Assembly: GCA_034435975.1 (NCBI GenBank)
Contig: DAOTWD010000132.1
Coordinates: forward strand, 1 to 64,000
Reading direction: 5' to 3'
DNA: 64,000 nt
Origin: CAKZQX01 sp034435975
Lineage (GTDB): Bacteria; Chloroflexota; Chloroflexia; Chloroflexales; Chloroflexaceae
Shown piece by piece: positions 44,286 to 53,447 of the stretch; position 1 is the first letter of the stretch; every line of letters begins with the position of its first letter. The translations under genes were made by a program, and so were the position numbers. The notes beneath the pieces are model-generated. The model did not search any database. It had not been told where the DNA came from and worked only from the letters and a program-made list of their open reading frames with translations.

Positions 44286-44470
44286 AATGTGAGAACGGTG
44301 GTACGGTGGAATGGTGGAATGGAATTGTCATATGCGATTATGCGATCACTCTGCTATAATAGAGTCAAAGTTTTGAAGAAGTGCAGTTGGAATGGTGGAA
44401 AGAAATCACTATACTATATGTATGCAATCACTTTGCCAGCTGACTGACTGAGGTGGAAAGGAATCGCCAT
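44286..44470 (+). promoter_or_regulatory. Leader of the radical SAM/GNAT/GH3 operon with repeated start-site sequence and -10 box
   Basis: TATAAT at 44355-44360 is a good -10 box; TTGTCA at 44325 is too far for a partner. The sequence GGTGGAAxGGAAT...CATATGCGATTA, which contains the ribosome site and start of the next gene at 44452-44479, occurs also at 44313-44340. A partial third copy starts at 44394 (GGTGGAAAGAAATCACT). The upstream copies hold an ATG but lead to short frames only. Confidence 0.5.
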
Positions 44471-45826
44471 ATGCGATTACCCCTAAACCAGCATCCCACC
44501 CGCCCAATGCAGATCGTGCTGATCTCGCCCCGTGGCCCACTCTACCGACACCGGAGCGGCATCTGGAAAAAGTCCCTGCGGTATGCACCGCTCACCTTGA
44601 CCACACTGGCGGCCCTGATACCCCCAGAAGTGCCAACGCGCATTACCCTGATTGACGAAGGGATCGCGGATACCGATCTCGATCTCCAGGCCGACCTGAT
44701 TGGTATTAGCGCCATTACCGGTACTGCGCCGCGTTCCTATGAACTGGCCGATCATTTCCGTCGGCGCGGAATCCCGGTGGTGTTGGGTGGTGTCCATCCG
44801 ACGCTGATGCCTGACGAGGCGGCTCAGCATGCAGATGCGGTTGTTGTGGGCTATGCCGAACAAACGTGGCCACAACTGGTACGGGACTTTGTGGGTGGCA
44901 CAATGCGAGCGCGCTATGTACAAGGACGCGATCTGAGTCTGGCGCACCTGCCTCGTCCCCGTCGTGATCTGTTACCGGCCAATCGGTATACGACGATGCA
45001 TATGGTTGAGGCAACACGGGGCTGTATCCACCACTGTGATTTCTGCGTGGTACCGACGGCCTGGGGTCGCCCGCTCCAGCACCCGGTGGCCGAGGTGATT
45101 GATGATATTCGTCACATGCGTGCCCGACAGATCGCGTTTCTTGATCTTAATCTGATAGCCGACCTGAACTATGCTCGTGAACTCTTTACGGCACTGATAC
45201 CGCTCAAGATCACGTGGGGTGGTCTGGCGACCACAACGATTGCCTGGGATGACGATCTGCTCGATCTGGCGGCACGCAGTGGCTGCCGAGGCTTGCTGCT
45301 CGGTTTTGAGTCCCTCTCACAAATGGCACTCCAGCAGACGGGCAAGGGTTTTAATCGACGCAAAGATTATCACTACGTCGTGCAGCAGTTGCATGAACGC
45401 AATATCGCGATTATGGGCTGTTTTGTATTCGGGTTCGACACTGATACTGAAGAAACATTTGCCGAGACCGTCGATTTTGTCCTTGAGGCCAACATTGATT
45501 TACCGCGTTATGCCATTTTGACGCCATTTCCCACCACACCGCTCTATCAACGGCTCAAAGCCGAGGGACGTATCCTGACCGAAGATTGGAGCCTCTATGA
45601 TGGGCAACATGTCGTGCATCAACCCCTCCAGCTTGATCCCGTGGCGCTCCTGCGGGGCACCGAGTGGGCTTGGAAGCGTACCTATAGCTGGCGTTCAATG
45701 GCGCAACGATTAGCTGGCTCGCGCGCGCAACTCATGGTGGCTATTCCCGCAAACCTGGGCTATCGCTTCTATGCCTACCATTTGTCCCAGTTTTACACCT
45801 GTGACTGGCTTTTGCAGAAGGTATAG
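44471..45826 (+). CDS. Cobalamin-binding-domain radical SAM protein, first of two
   Basis: A 451-residue class B-type radical SAM protein: N-terminal B12-binding-like Rossmann domain (15-145; QIVLISPRGPLY, LIGISAITGTAP, PVVLGGVHPTLMPDEA), then the radical SAM barrel with CIHHCDFC (Cys185, 189, 192). GFESLSQMALQQTGKGFNRR and FPTTPLYQRLKAEGR are also typical. The family performs methylations, cyclisations and ring rearrangements (for example BchE, HpnP); sequence alone does not say which. The ATG at 44471 follows GGAAAGGAATCGCC. It is the first gene of a five-gene operon; the next start is two bases after its stop. The two rSAM genes look like ancient paralogues. Confidence 0.9.
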   Translation: MRLPLNQHPTRPMQIVLISPRGPLYRHRSGIWKKSLRYAPLTLTTLAALIPPEVPTRITLIDEGIADTDLDLQADLIGISAITGTAPRSYELADHFRRRGIPVVLGGVHPTLMPDEAAQHADAVVVGYAEQTWPQLVRDFVGGTMRARYVQGRDLSLAHLPRPRRDLLPANRYTTMHMVEATRGCIHHCDFCVVPTAWGRPLQHPVAEVIDDIRHMRARQIAFLDLNLIADLNYARELFTALIPLKITWGGLATTTIAWDDDLLDLAARSGCRGLLLGFESLSQMALQQTGKGFNRRKDYHYVVQQLHERNIAIMGCFVFGFDTDTEETFAETVDFVLEANIDLPRYAILTPFPTTPLYQRLKAEGRILTEDWSLYDGQHVVHQPLQLDPVALLRGTEWAWKRTYSWRSMAQRLAGSRAQLMVAIPANLGYRFYAYHLSQFYTCDWLLQKV

Positions 45827-45828
45827 GT

Positions 45829-47205
45829 ATGCGCGTAACGTTGATCCATCCTTGCATAGGACGACGGATTGGTCAACCCTACATTCGGAGCTGGCAGATG
45901 GAGCCGCTCGCACCTGCGGTCCTGGCCGGGCTGACGCCGCCGGATGTACGAGTGCGTTTCTATGATGACCGGATGGAACCGATCCCCTACGATGAGCCAA
46001 CCGATCTGGTCGCCATGAGCGTGGAGACCTATACCGCGAAGCGGGCCTATCAGATCGCCTCTGCATATCGGCGGCGCGGAGTACCGGTGGTGATGGGCGG
46101 CTTTCACCCGACGCTGGTACCAGAGGAAGCTCAGCAGTATGCCGAGGCGATTGTGATCGGCGAGGCCGAGACTCTCTGGCCCCAGGTGCTGGCTGATGCG
46201 CAGCAACAACGGTTGCGTCCGGTCTATCGTCAGGCGCGCCGGCCCGCACTGGGCGGCCTTCGACTAGATCGCCGGATTTTTGCCGGCAAGCGCTATCTGC
46301 CGATCGGTCTGGTTGAAGCCGGGCGCGGCTGTCATTTCCGTTGTGAGTTTTGTGCGATCCAATCCTACTTTGGTGGCACCCAGACCCGCCGTCCGATTGA
46401 TGACATTCTGGCCGAAATCCGGCAGATCAACCAGCAGTTGATCTTCTTTGTGGACGACAACATCACCTGCAATATGGACGAAGCCAAGGCCTTTTTTCGG
46501 GCCTTGATCCCACTGAAGATCCGCTGGGTTAGTCAGGCCAGCATCAATGCTGCCCACGATGAAGAGTTTTTGCAACTGCTCAGGGCCAGTGGTTGCCAGG
46601 GTTTACTGATTGGCTTTGAAACGCTCAATCCTGATAATCTGAAGCGGATGCACAAAGGGTTTAACACCATGCACGGTGGCTATGAAGTGGCTTTGGCCAA
46701 CCTGCGCCGTTATGGTATTCGGCTCTATGTCACCTTCATTCTGGGCTACGATGATGATCAGAGCGACACCTTCCGCAAGACGCTAGACTTCGCGATACGG
46801 CACAGATTCTATATGGTTGCCTTTAACCATCTAACGCCCTTTCCAGGGACGCCGCTCTATGCGCGGCTCAAGCAAGAGGGACGGTTGCTCTACGATCCAT
46901 GGTGGCTGCATCCCGACTATCGGTATGGCATGGTGCCATTTGTGCCACGGGGGATGAGCGCGACCCAGGTTGAGCAAGGTTGTGTCCATGCCCGTACCGC
47001 CTTCTACAGCCTGCCATCACTATTGCGCCGTTCGTTGGATTTCCAGGTCAACAGCCGCACCTTCTGGATGTGGTCGAATTTTTTTGTCATTAACGGTCTG
47101 ATGCGCCGCGAGGTACTCCAGCGCAAAAGTTTTCCGCTGGGAGACGAAGCGTTTTGTGGTGAGTTGCTGAAAGTCAGAGGGCAGCGAGATGGACTGTACG
47201 TTTGA
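45829..47205 (+). CDS. Cobalamin-binding-domain radical SAM protein, second of two
   Basis: A 458-residue radical SAM protein of the same architecture as its upstream neighbour. The B12-like domain has LVAMSVETYTAKRAYQIA and PVVMGGFHPTLVPEEA, and the radical SAM cysteines are CHFRCEFC (Cys168, 172, 175). GFETLNPDNLKRMHKGFNTM and FPGTPLYARLKQEGRLL follow. The C-terminal domain (about 370-458) differs from the paralogue and may carry substrate specificity. The gene overlaps the next one by 17 bases. The substrate is unknown. Confidence 0.9.
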   Translation: MRVTLIHPCIGRRIGQPYIRSWQMEPLAPAVLAGLTPPDVRVRFYDDRMEPIPYDEPTDLVAMSVETYTAKRAYQIASAYRRRGVPVVMGGFHPTLVPEEAQQYAEAIVIGEAETLWPQVLADAQQQRLRPVYRQARRPALGGLRLDRRIFAGKRYLPIGLVEAGRGCHFRCEFCAIQSYFGGTQTRRPIDDILAEIRQINQQLIFFVDDNITCNMDEAKAFFRALIPLKIRWVSQASINAAHDEEFLQLLRASGCQGLLIGFETLNPDNLKRMHKGFNTMHGGYEVALANLRRYGIRLYVTFILGYDDDQSDTFRKTLDFAIRHRFYMVAFNHLTPFPGTPLYARLKQEGRLLYDPWWLHPDYRYGMVPFVPRGMSATQVEQGCVHARTAFYSLPSLLRRSLDFQVNSRTFWMWSNFFVINGLMRREVLQRKSFPLGDEAFCGELLKVRGQRDGLYV

Positions 47206-48295
47206 TCTGGCCACGGAGGCCGATGATCCAGCCCTGCGCCACTTGCTGGCGACCACCCCGCTGCCGGGCAGCGTCACCGTCACCTACGAGCGTGAGCCGA
47301 ACTACTTTCTGGGCTGCCCGGTTATGGGCCATTTTTATCAAGTGCCAGTTGCCCGCTGGTGCGGCAGCGGGCAACTCGCCGGGTTTGCCTTTCGTGCGGT
47401 TCGCTCCTGTTTTGTCAATGGTCAGATCGAGCCGGTCGGGTATCTGGGCCAGTTGCGGGTTGACCGGGCATTTCACGGGCAGGGGCTAACGGCACGCGGG
47501 TTCCACTATTTGCGCGAACTGCATGCTGATGGCCGTGTGCCGGGCTATCTGGCGAGCTTGACCTCCACAAACACCCGGGTACGGCATCTGCTGGTTGACC
47601 ATCCACAGCCACATTTCCCGCGGTTCTCCGCGCTTGATGCGGTGGTAACCCTAGCGCTGATTGTGCGTCCACGCCCGCCGCTGACGGCGGCTGATATAAC
47701 TATCGTTCGTGGTGCCGCATGCGACCTGGATCGGATCGTTGCGTTTCTCCACGAACACGGAAGGCAACGACAGTTTTTTCCGGTCTATCGCGCATCCGAT
47801 TTTCAGGATAGCCCGACCACACGCGGGTTTCGGGTTGAGGATTTCTGTCTTGCCCGCTATAACGACGCAATCGTGGGCGTGATCGGTTTGTGGGATCAGT
47901 CAGCGTATAAGCAGACCGTGGTTCAGGCCTATCATCACGCGCTGCGCTGGCTCCGTCCGGGGTATAACCGAGTTGCGCCGTTGTTTGGGGTGCAGCCATT
48001 ACCCGCGCCAGGCCAGCCGCTGCGCAGCGTGTATGCCAGCTTTGTCTGTATTGACCAGCGCTTCCCGGCGGTTTTTCCCGTATTGTTGCGCTATGTGTTG
48101 AACCTGGCTGCCACACGTGGCTATGCCTACGTTCTCCTGGGCATGTCTCTGGATGACCCGCTGTTGACCATTGCACGCCGCTATGCCCACATTCCCTATA
48201 CGAGTCGCCTCTATGCCGTTACCTGGGACGATACCGGAGGTTTCTATGAACGACGTGATCAGTGCCCCGCCTATGTTGACATTGCAGCCATGTGA
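47189..48295 (+). CDS. Tandem GNAT-fold acyltransferase-like protein
   Basis: A 368-residue protein that looks like two GNAT N-acyltransferase folds. The N-terminal half has GYLGQLRVDRAFHGQGLTAR, the acyl-CoA-binding V-x-x-x-x-(Q/R)-G-x-G/A pattern. The C-terminal half has YASFVCIDQRFP and YAYVLLGMSLDDPLL, a degenerate version. It may acylate or position a substrate of the operon. Its start overlaps the upstream rSAM gene, and its end overlaps the next gene by 50 bases. No substrate can be named. Confidence 0.75.
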   Translation: MDCTFDLATEADDPALRHLLATTPLPGSVTVTYEREPNYFLGCPVMGHFYQVPVARWCGSGQLAGFAFRAVRSCFVNGQIEPVGYLGQLRVDRAFHGQGLTARGFHYLRELHADGRVPGYLASLTSTNTRVRHLLVDHPQPHFPRFSALDAVVTLALIVRPRPPLTAADITIVRGAACDLDRIVAFLHEHGRQRQFFPVYRASDFQDSPTTRGFRVEDFCLARYNDAIVGVIGLWDQSAYKQTVVQAYHHALRWLRPGYNRVAPLFGVQPLPAPGQPLRSVYASFVCIDQRFPAVFPVLLRYVLNLAATRGYAYVLLGMSLDDPLLTIARRYAHIPYTSRLYAVTWDDTGGFYERRDQCPAYVDIAAM

Positions 48296-49076
48296 TGCCC
48301 ACGGATCAGGGACTGCCGATCGGCATGAACCGGTTGTCCCGCCAACCCAACCACCAGTCCTGCCGCAACCTGCTGCACTGGTCGGACGGGTTTTGTCGGT
48401 ATGCGACGTGACGGAGACAGATCGGGCACAGATGTATGCGTTGCTGGCTGGCTATTTTCGGCACACCAGCCGGGCCATATTCGAGCGCGATCTGGCTGAA
48501 AAAGAATGGGTGGTACTGCTCCGCGCCGCGACGACCGGTGTGGTTCAAGGCTTCTCGACGCTGATGCGGCTGACAGCAGTGATTGATCAGCAGCCAGTCG
48601 TGGCCTTTTTCTCGGGTGATACGATTATTCATCGTGATTATTGGGGCGAGACGATCTTGCCCCGTCTCTGGGCACAGCATGTCTTTCGGCTGGCTGCTTC
48701 TATCACGAATGCGCGGGTGTACTGGCTGCTGATCTGTTCAGGCTACAAGACCTATCGCTTTTTACCCGTGTTTTTCCAGGAGTTTTACCCGACATACGCC
48801 TGTTCAACACCACCGCACTGCCAACGCATTATGGATACGTTCGCCAGACGGAAGTTTGGTGCTGACTATGATGCGGTGTGCGGCGTGGTACGATTGACTC
48901 AGGCCACACCGTTAGATACCGAGGTCGCCCCATTGACACCGCAGCGTCTGCGCGACCCGCACGTGGCCTTTTTTGCCACGGCCAATCCTGACCATACCGA
49001 TGGTGACGAACTCGTCTGTTTGACAGAGCTAACGCCGACCAATCTGACCGCCGCCGGGCGACGAATGGTACGATAG
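48246..49076 (+). CDS. GNAT-like hypothetical protein
   Basis: A 276-residue protein with a Pro-rich N-terminal 60 residues. Its core, RAQMYALLAGYFRHTSRAIF with FERDLAEKEWVVLLR, VQGFSTLMRLTAVIDQQPVV and FSGDTIIHRDYWG, resembles GNAT-type folds but lacks a clear acyl-CoA P-loop. The ATG at 48246, after CGGAGGTTTCT, is preferred; the longer frame would overlap the neighbour by 125 bases. It is fourth in the operon, and the next gene begins 12 bases downstream. Function unknown. Confidence 0.7.
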   Translation: MNDVISAPPMLTLQPCDAHGSGTADRHEPVVPPTQPPVLPQPAALVGRVLSVCDVTETDRAQMYALLAGYFRHTSRAIFERDLAEKEWVVLLRAATTGVVQGFSTLMRLTAVIDQQPVVAFFSGDTIIHRDYWGETILPRLWAQHVFRLAASITNARVYWLLICSGYKTYRFLPVFFQEFYPTYACSTPPHCQRIMDTFARRKFGADYDAVCGVVRLTQATPLDTEVAPLTPQRLRDPHVAFFATANPDHTDGDELVCLTELTPTNLTAAGRRMVR

Positions 49077-49088
49077 GGAACAGAAAGC

Positions 49089-50795
49089 TTGGATGCGCGA
49101 GTCGCTCCCAATAGTAAGGTTGCGCCAGTGTTCACGTATGTCGCCAATAGCCTGTGGTTACTGGCATGTCTGCCAGAGGCGCATGCATTCCGGCAGGCAC
49201 AGCGAGATGTGGCCGGCACGCAACACAGGCTGTTGCTGCGCCTGTTGCAACAGAACGCGGATACCGTCGTTGGTCGTCGGTATCGGTTTGCCCACATACG
49301 CTCGATTGCCGACTATCAAGCACGCGTGCCGCTCTCGACCTATGCTGACTACCAGGAGGCAGTCGAGCGTATTGGTCGTGGGGAGCAGGGTGTTCTCACC
49401 CGCGATCCGGTGCTGCTTCTGGAGCCAACGAGCGGTTCAACGGCAGCGACAAAGTATATTCCCTACACCGCCATGCTGCGTGCCGAGTTTGAACGTGCGA
49501 TTGCGGTCTGGATTGCCGATCTTTTTACCCACGACCCACGCTTGATGGCCGGTGCTGCATACTGGTCAGTTTCGCCTGTGGCATGGAACAACCAGTATAC
49601 CGTTGGCGGTATACCGATCGGCTTTGAGGATGATCGAGCCTACCTGGGCCGCATGCAACAATGGCTGGCCCAGGCAATACTGGCTGTACCATCAGCGGTA
49701 CGCCTGATCCACGATATGGACACGTTGCGCTATGTGACGCTGCTCGCACTGTTGCGCCGCCGCGACCTGGCGCTGATCTCGGTCTGGAATCCTACTTTCC
49801 TGACGCTGCTGGTGCGCAATCTGAGCGCCTGGGGTCTGCGGCTGGCAATCGATATTGCCGAGGGCACGCTTACCCCACCCACTCCACTGCCACCAGCATG
49901 GTCGGCGAACTGGGCCTGGTTCAATCGACCTGATGCGCAGCGAGCTGCCGAGGTGTACACGGCGGTGTGTACCAGCACCACCCCGGCGCTGCTGCATACG
50001 CAACTGTGGCCCAACTTGCGCCTGATCAGTTGCTGGGCCGACGCGCAGGCGGCATGGTACGTTCCACCGTTGGCACAGAGCTTTCCACAGGCACAGATCC
50101 AGGGCAAGGGGCTGATCGCCACGGAGGGCTTTGTTTCTATCCCGCTGGTTGGACAGACAGGTGCGGCCCTGGCAGTGCGCTCACACTTTTTTGAATTTTT
50201 ACCTGCTGACGGCGGAACGGCACGGCTGGCACACGAACTGGAGACAGGTGAACGGTATGCGGTGGTGTTAACTACGGCTGGCGGCCTCTATCGCTACCAG
50301 TTGCACGATCTGGTTGAGGTGTCGGGTTGGCAGTACACCTGCCCGTTGCTGCGCTTTGTCGGGCGGGCCAATGGCTGTGTTGACTGGTTTGGCGAAAAAT
50401 TGCACGAACAGCATGTGCGGGCGGCACTGGCGGGTCTGCTGACACGATATGCTATCACCCCGGACTTTGTGATGCTGACGTGCGCAGAGGAGGGCGACCA
50501 GTATGCCTATACGCTGCTGATCGAGGCCGATGGTGTCCCCGATCATATGCTGGGCCAACTGGCCAGGGATCTCGATGCAGCGTTCGCTACCAATTACCAC
50601 TATCGTTATTGCCGCGACCTGGGCCAGTTAGCAGCGTTACGTGTGTGTCGCGTTGTTGATGGGCACGAGCGGTACCTGGCAGCAACGATTACCCGTGGTC
50701 AACGTGCGGGCGACATCAAACCGCCGTTGCTACCACAGGGTGCTGGCTGGTGTCAGTTGTTGGGCGCACAGCCGCCCATTTCGCACAATGCCTGA
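49089..50795 (+). CDS. GH3-family acyl-adenylating enzyme
   Basis: A 568-residue GH3-type (auxin-responsive GH3 superfamily) adenylate-forming enzyme. The ATP-binding loop is EPTSGSTAATKYIPYT, YWSVSP follows, and later come GKGLIATEGFVSIPL, GGLYRYQLHDLVEVSG and FVGRANGCVDWFGEKLHEQH. The plant enzymes join acyl acids to amino acids; bacterial members occur in natural-product clusters. Here it may activate a carboxylic acid made or modified by the radical SAM enzymes, with the GNAT proteins as partners; this is inference. The start is TTG at 49089; an ATG at 49093 is out of frame, so the exact start is uncertain. Confidence 0.85.
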   Translation: MDARVAPNSKVAPVFTYVANSLWLLACLPEAHAFRQAQRDVAGTQHRLLLRLLQQNADTVVGRRYRFAHIRSIADYQARVPLSTYADYQEAVERIGRGEQGVLTRDPVLLLEPTSGSTAATKYIPYTAMLRAEFERAIAVWIADLFTHDPRLMAGAAYWSVSPVAWNNQYTVGGIPIGFEDDRAYLGRMQQWLAQAILAVPSAVRLIHDMDTLRYVTLLALLRRRDLALISVWNPTFLTLLVRNLSAWGLRLAIDIAEGTLTPPTPLPPAWSANWAWFNRPDAQRAAEVYTAVCTSTTPALLHTQLWPNLRLISCWADAQAAWYVPPLAQSFPQAQIQGKGLIATEGFVSIPLVGQTGAALAVRSHFFEFLPADGGTARLAHELETGERYAVVLTTAGGLYRYQLHDLVEVSGWQYTCPLLRFVGRANGCVDWFGEKLHEQHVRAALAGLLTRYAITPDFVMLTCAEEGDQYAYTLLIEADGVPDHMLGQLARDLDAAFATNYHYRYCRDLGQLAALRVCRVVDGHERYLAATITRGQRAGDIKPPLLPQGAGWCQLLGAQPPISHNA

Positions 50796-51427
50796 ACATC
50801 TGGATAGCGGTCATTTCAAAGTCGCCACACACCACATCACCCTCTACCACGCCATGGATGGCCGCCACCGCGCTCTAGAGGGCGGCGCTACCGCCATCAC
50901 ATGCCCGTCACCACATCATCGCCCGCCACCCCACCTCACGACCGCCGTCGCACCCCAGAGGGACGCGCTACATCCCTCGTCGCTCATCGCCTTTTTTAAC
51001 ACAAAGGTGCAAAGGCGCAGAAATATGGTGGGATGTCGTGAGGTGCGAGGGTGTTCTACGCTCTTTAAGGTGCAAACGGGCGAAGCCGATACGAAACGCT
51101 TGTCCGTTCGTAGTAACGACTTTAGTCATTTCTGGCGCTCTTCATCGCCTGAAGGTGTTCTACCAAATTTGGGTATACACTTTCTGTGTGTTCCCCTGAA
51201 TGCCGTGAAACGTCTCGGCTGTGGTCTGCGCGTAGGGACGAAAAATTTTTCGCTCCTACCGAATGATATGATGGATAAGCGATCAGCCGAATTTGGTATT
51301 ACCGGGTAAACTCCGTCGAATGGGGCATCAGTGTTTCACCATTGAAACGTTCTAACGTTCTGACGCCTGGCTGCGAACGGCTCACCCCATCTGCTCCACG
51401 CCTTCCACCATCATAAACCGTGATCCC
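50796..51427. other. Long intergenic region with degenerate repeats
   Basis: A 632-bp region. A partial copy of the left-edge repeat (GAGGGACGCGCTAC) lies near 50954-50967. The near-palindrome GTAGGGACGAAAAATTTTTCGCTCCTAC-like stem sits at about 51232-51259. Ends TACCAAATTTGG (51161) and CCGAATTTGGTA (51287-51298) are inverted and could bound a small degenerate element. A 222-codon frame from 50641 runs through it in the wrong phase to the GH3 gene and is not protein-like. Confidence 0.5.
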
Positions 51428-51766
51428 TCAATCAGGAGGTAGGCTCCCGCCCAGATAGCAACAGCCCGATCTTGCTCGGTCATCTGCTCCGCCGAGCAGT
51501 AAGGTTTCGGGGTCGTCCAGAATCAGGCCACCGCCAAACGTAAAGGCGTCGGTCAGCGTATAGGTACGTGCCTGTGCCAGACGCTCCTCCTCGTTGGCGA
51601 TGCGTTGGTCGGCCACATGCACCGTTTTTGTGGCATCCATCCAGACATGATACGGGCCAATCCGGGCCTGAATACGATCATTGCCCCACCCGGGATGCTC
51701 GGTGATCTGGATGGGATCGAGCCGCAATGAGGGAAACTCCAGCACACGCGGGCTTTGTTCAGTCAT
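51428..51766 (-). CDS. Small hypothetical protein
   Basis: A 112-residue protein with no family I recognise. It reads LRLDPIQITEHPGWGNDRIQ, RIGPYHVWMDATKTVHVADQ, then a Gly-rich GGGLILDDPETLLLGG. It has no membrane segment. The ATG at 51766 follows CCAGGGAGGTATCA, a good ribosome site, which with the uniform composition supports a real gene. It is divergent from the hydrolase-cNBD gene. Confidence 0.6.
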   Translation of the reverse strand: MTEQSPRVLEFPSLRLDPIQITEHPGWGNDRIQARIGPYHVWMDATKTVHVADQRIANEEERLAQARTYTLTDAFTFGGGLILDDPETLLLGGADDRARSGCCYLGGSLPPD

Positions 51767-52047
51767 TGATACCTCCCTGGTTTATACACTCATAAGATTT
51801 GTTTGTGTCACAACGGCCCAACGGACACACAGACACGCCAGAAGGGAACACATCTCCGTGTGCCGTGCCTATGGTGAAGCACCTGGTCAATCGATCAATT
51901 GGTCTGACCCGCTCATCATACCATAACAGCGCCTTTTTGGGACAAGTTCGTAACAAAATTGTGCCAGGATCGCGTTATACTAGATGATGATGTACGAGCA
52001 GCATACGTTGCCTGGCGTTTATCCTGCCGATCTCTGGAGCATACACG
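51767..52047. other. Divergent spacer upstream of the hydrolase-cNBD gene
   Basis: This region, AT-richer than its surroundings, presumably carries both promoters. TATACTAGATGATG near 51977 resembles a -10 box (TATACT) for the plus-strand gene. No ORF is supported. Confidence 0.35.
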
Positions 52048-53400
52048 ATGCCGGTTTACACGATCAAAGGTCAGCCGATCCATGTCAATGAGCAGGGATC
52101 ACCCACCAATCAAGTGGCGCTGCTGATACACGGCTGGTCCAGTTCTTCCTATGCGCTATCGTCGCTACTGCCACTGCTACGTCACCGGTTTGCATGCAAA
52201 GCGGTGGATCTCCCCGGCTATGGTGAATCGCCACCGCCCCGAGGTCGGGCCACAATTGCGGGCTATGCCGATCTGCTGGCCGATCTGATCTGTGATATCA
52301 GCGACGGGCCGGTGGTGCTAATCGGGCATTCGATGGGTGGTATGATCAGCCTGACGCTGGCGCTCCACTACCCAATGCTGGTGGAGCGTATGGTGCTGCT
52401 TTGCCCGACAATTAGCGGCCATTTATCCACCTTTATTAACCTGTTTATCTCACCGATCACTCTGCTGGAGCGCTTCGGGTTAGCTGAACGCCTGGTGGCC
52501 GCAATCGAACCGCACTTCCTCAATGTCACCGATAACCTGATGCGCCCGGTTTCGTTTGCCGAACGAACCGCGATCACCGAAGCAGACTATATGCGCCTGC
52601 GAGCGGATGCCCGCCGTCCAGGGCAAGGGCGGGTGCGAGCAGAGTGCTACCAGGCTATGCGTGCTGGCGATCTCCGTGGTCGGCTGGGAGCGGTAGAAAC
52701 ACCCTCACTGGTACTCTGGGGCGCGGAGGACAATACTGTGCCGCTACGCGATGCAGGCGTGGTGGCCGACGAGTGGCCCCGTGCCGATCTGCGGATTATC
52801 CCCAAAGCCGGGCACTGGCCACAGTTTGAGGCACCGGATGCGACCCACCGTTATATCGCGGCCTTCCTGGGCCTGCCATTAATTACTACCCGGTTGGATG
52901 CTGGCTCTGGCCAGGACATCAGCCGGGTTGATGAGGTGGCGCAGTTTCTGGCACATTCCGATGTGGGCAGTGGCATGAATCGCGCGCAACGTACCCGCCT
53001 GGCTGCACAGTGCCAGATGAAGACGTATTCGCCCGGCACATGCATTGCGCAGGCAGATATGCCCGGTAACCTCCTGTTTATCATTCAGGAAGGCTCGGTT
53101 GAGGTCTGGAATGTTGTCACCGAAAAACGCCCGGCATCCGCCACGTTACATCCGGTGACGACACTGCTGCCCGGCCAGATCACCGGCGAACTGGCACTGC
53201 TCGATGGGGGACGCCGCAGCGCCGATCTCCGCGCCGGGCCGGAAGGGGCAACGCTGCTCATCCTCAGCCGCGAACGCCTGATCACACTATGTGAGGACGA
53301 TCCGCCACTGGGCAATCGCTTGCTCTGGAACATCGCCACCGCCCTCGCACTCCGTCTGCGTCTGATGCAGTGGCGTCAGCAGCGTCAGGCTGTTGAGTAG
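52048..53400 (+). CDS. Alpha/beta hydrolase fused to a cyclic-nucleotide-binding-type domain
   Basis: A 450-residue two-domain protein. Residues 20-285 form an alpha/beta hydrolase: LLIHGWSSSSYAL, VDLPGYGESPPPRG, the nucleophile elbow GHSMGG (Ser95), LWGAEDNTVPL for the acid and KAGHWPQFEAPD for the catalytic His. Residues 315-445 resemble a Crp/cNMP-binding domain: TYSPGTCIAQADMPGNLLFI, EGSVEVWNV, PGQITGELALLDGGRRSADL. The order hydrolase then cNMP domain suggests allosteric control of an esterase or lipase by a nucleotide. The phosphate-binding cassette (GELALLDGGRRSADL) keeps GE and an Arg, but binding is not certain. Confidence 0.88.
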   Translation: MPVYTIKGQPIHVNEQGSPTNQVALLIHGWSSSSYALSSLLPLLRHRFACKAVDLPGYGESPPPRGRATIAGYADLLADLICDISDGPVVLIGHSMGGMISLTLALHYPMLVERMVLLCPTISGHLSTFINLFISPITLLERFGLAERLVAAIEPHFLNVTDNLMRPVSFAERTAITEADYMRLRADARRPGQGRVRAECYQAMRAGDLRGRLGAVETPSLVLWGAEDNTVPLRDAGVVADEWPRADLRIIPKAGHWPQFEAPDATHRYIAAFLGLPLITTRLDAGSGQDISRVDEVAQFLAHSDVGSGMNRAQRTRLAAQCQMKTYSPGTCIAQADMPGNLLFIIQEGSVEVWNVVTEKRPASATLHPVTTLLPGQITGELALLDGGRRSADLRAGPEGATLLILSRERLITLCEDDPPLGNRLLWNIATALALRLRLMQWRQQRQAVE

Positions 53401-53447
53401 TGCAGGCATACGGTATGTACCGCCAGACATGAGAACGTTAGAACAGT

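Noticed and set aside
51161..51298. Second MITE with ends TACCAAATT
   Set aside because: The inverted ends are only about 9-12 bp with mismatches, and no target duplication flanks them; left as a degenerate possibility.
50641..51309. Plus-strand ORF of 222 codons
   Set aside because: Overlaps the GH3 gene in another frame and runs through degenerate repeats; no ribosome site or protein-like pattern.
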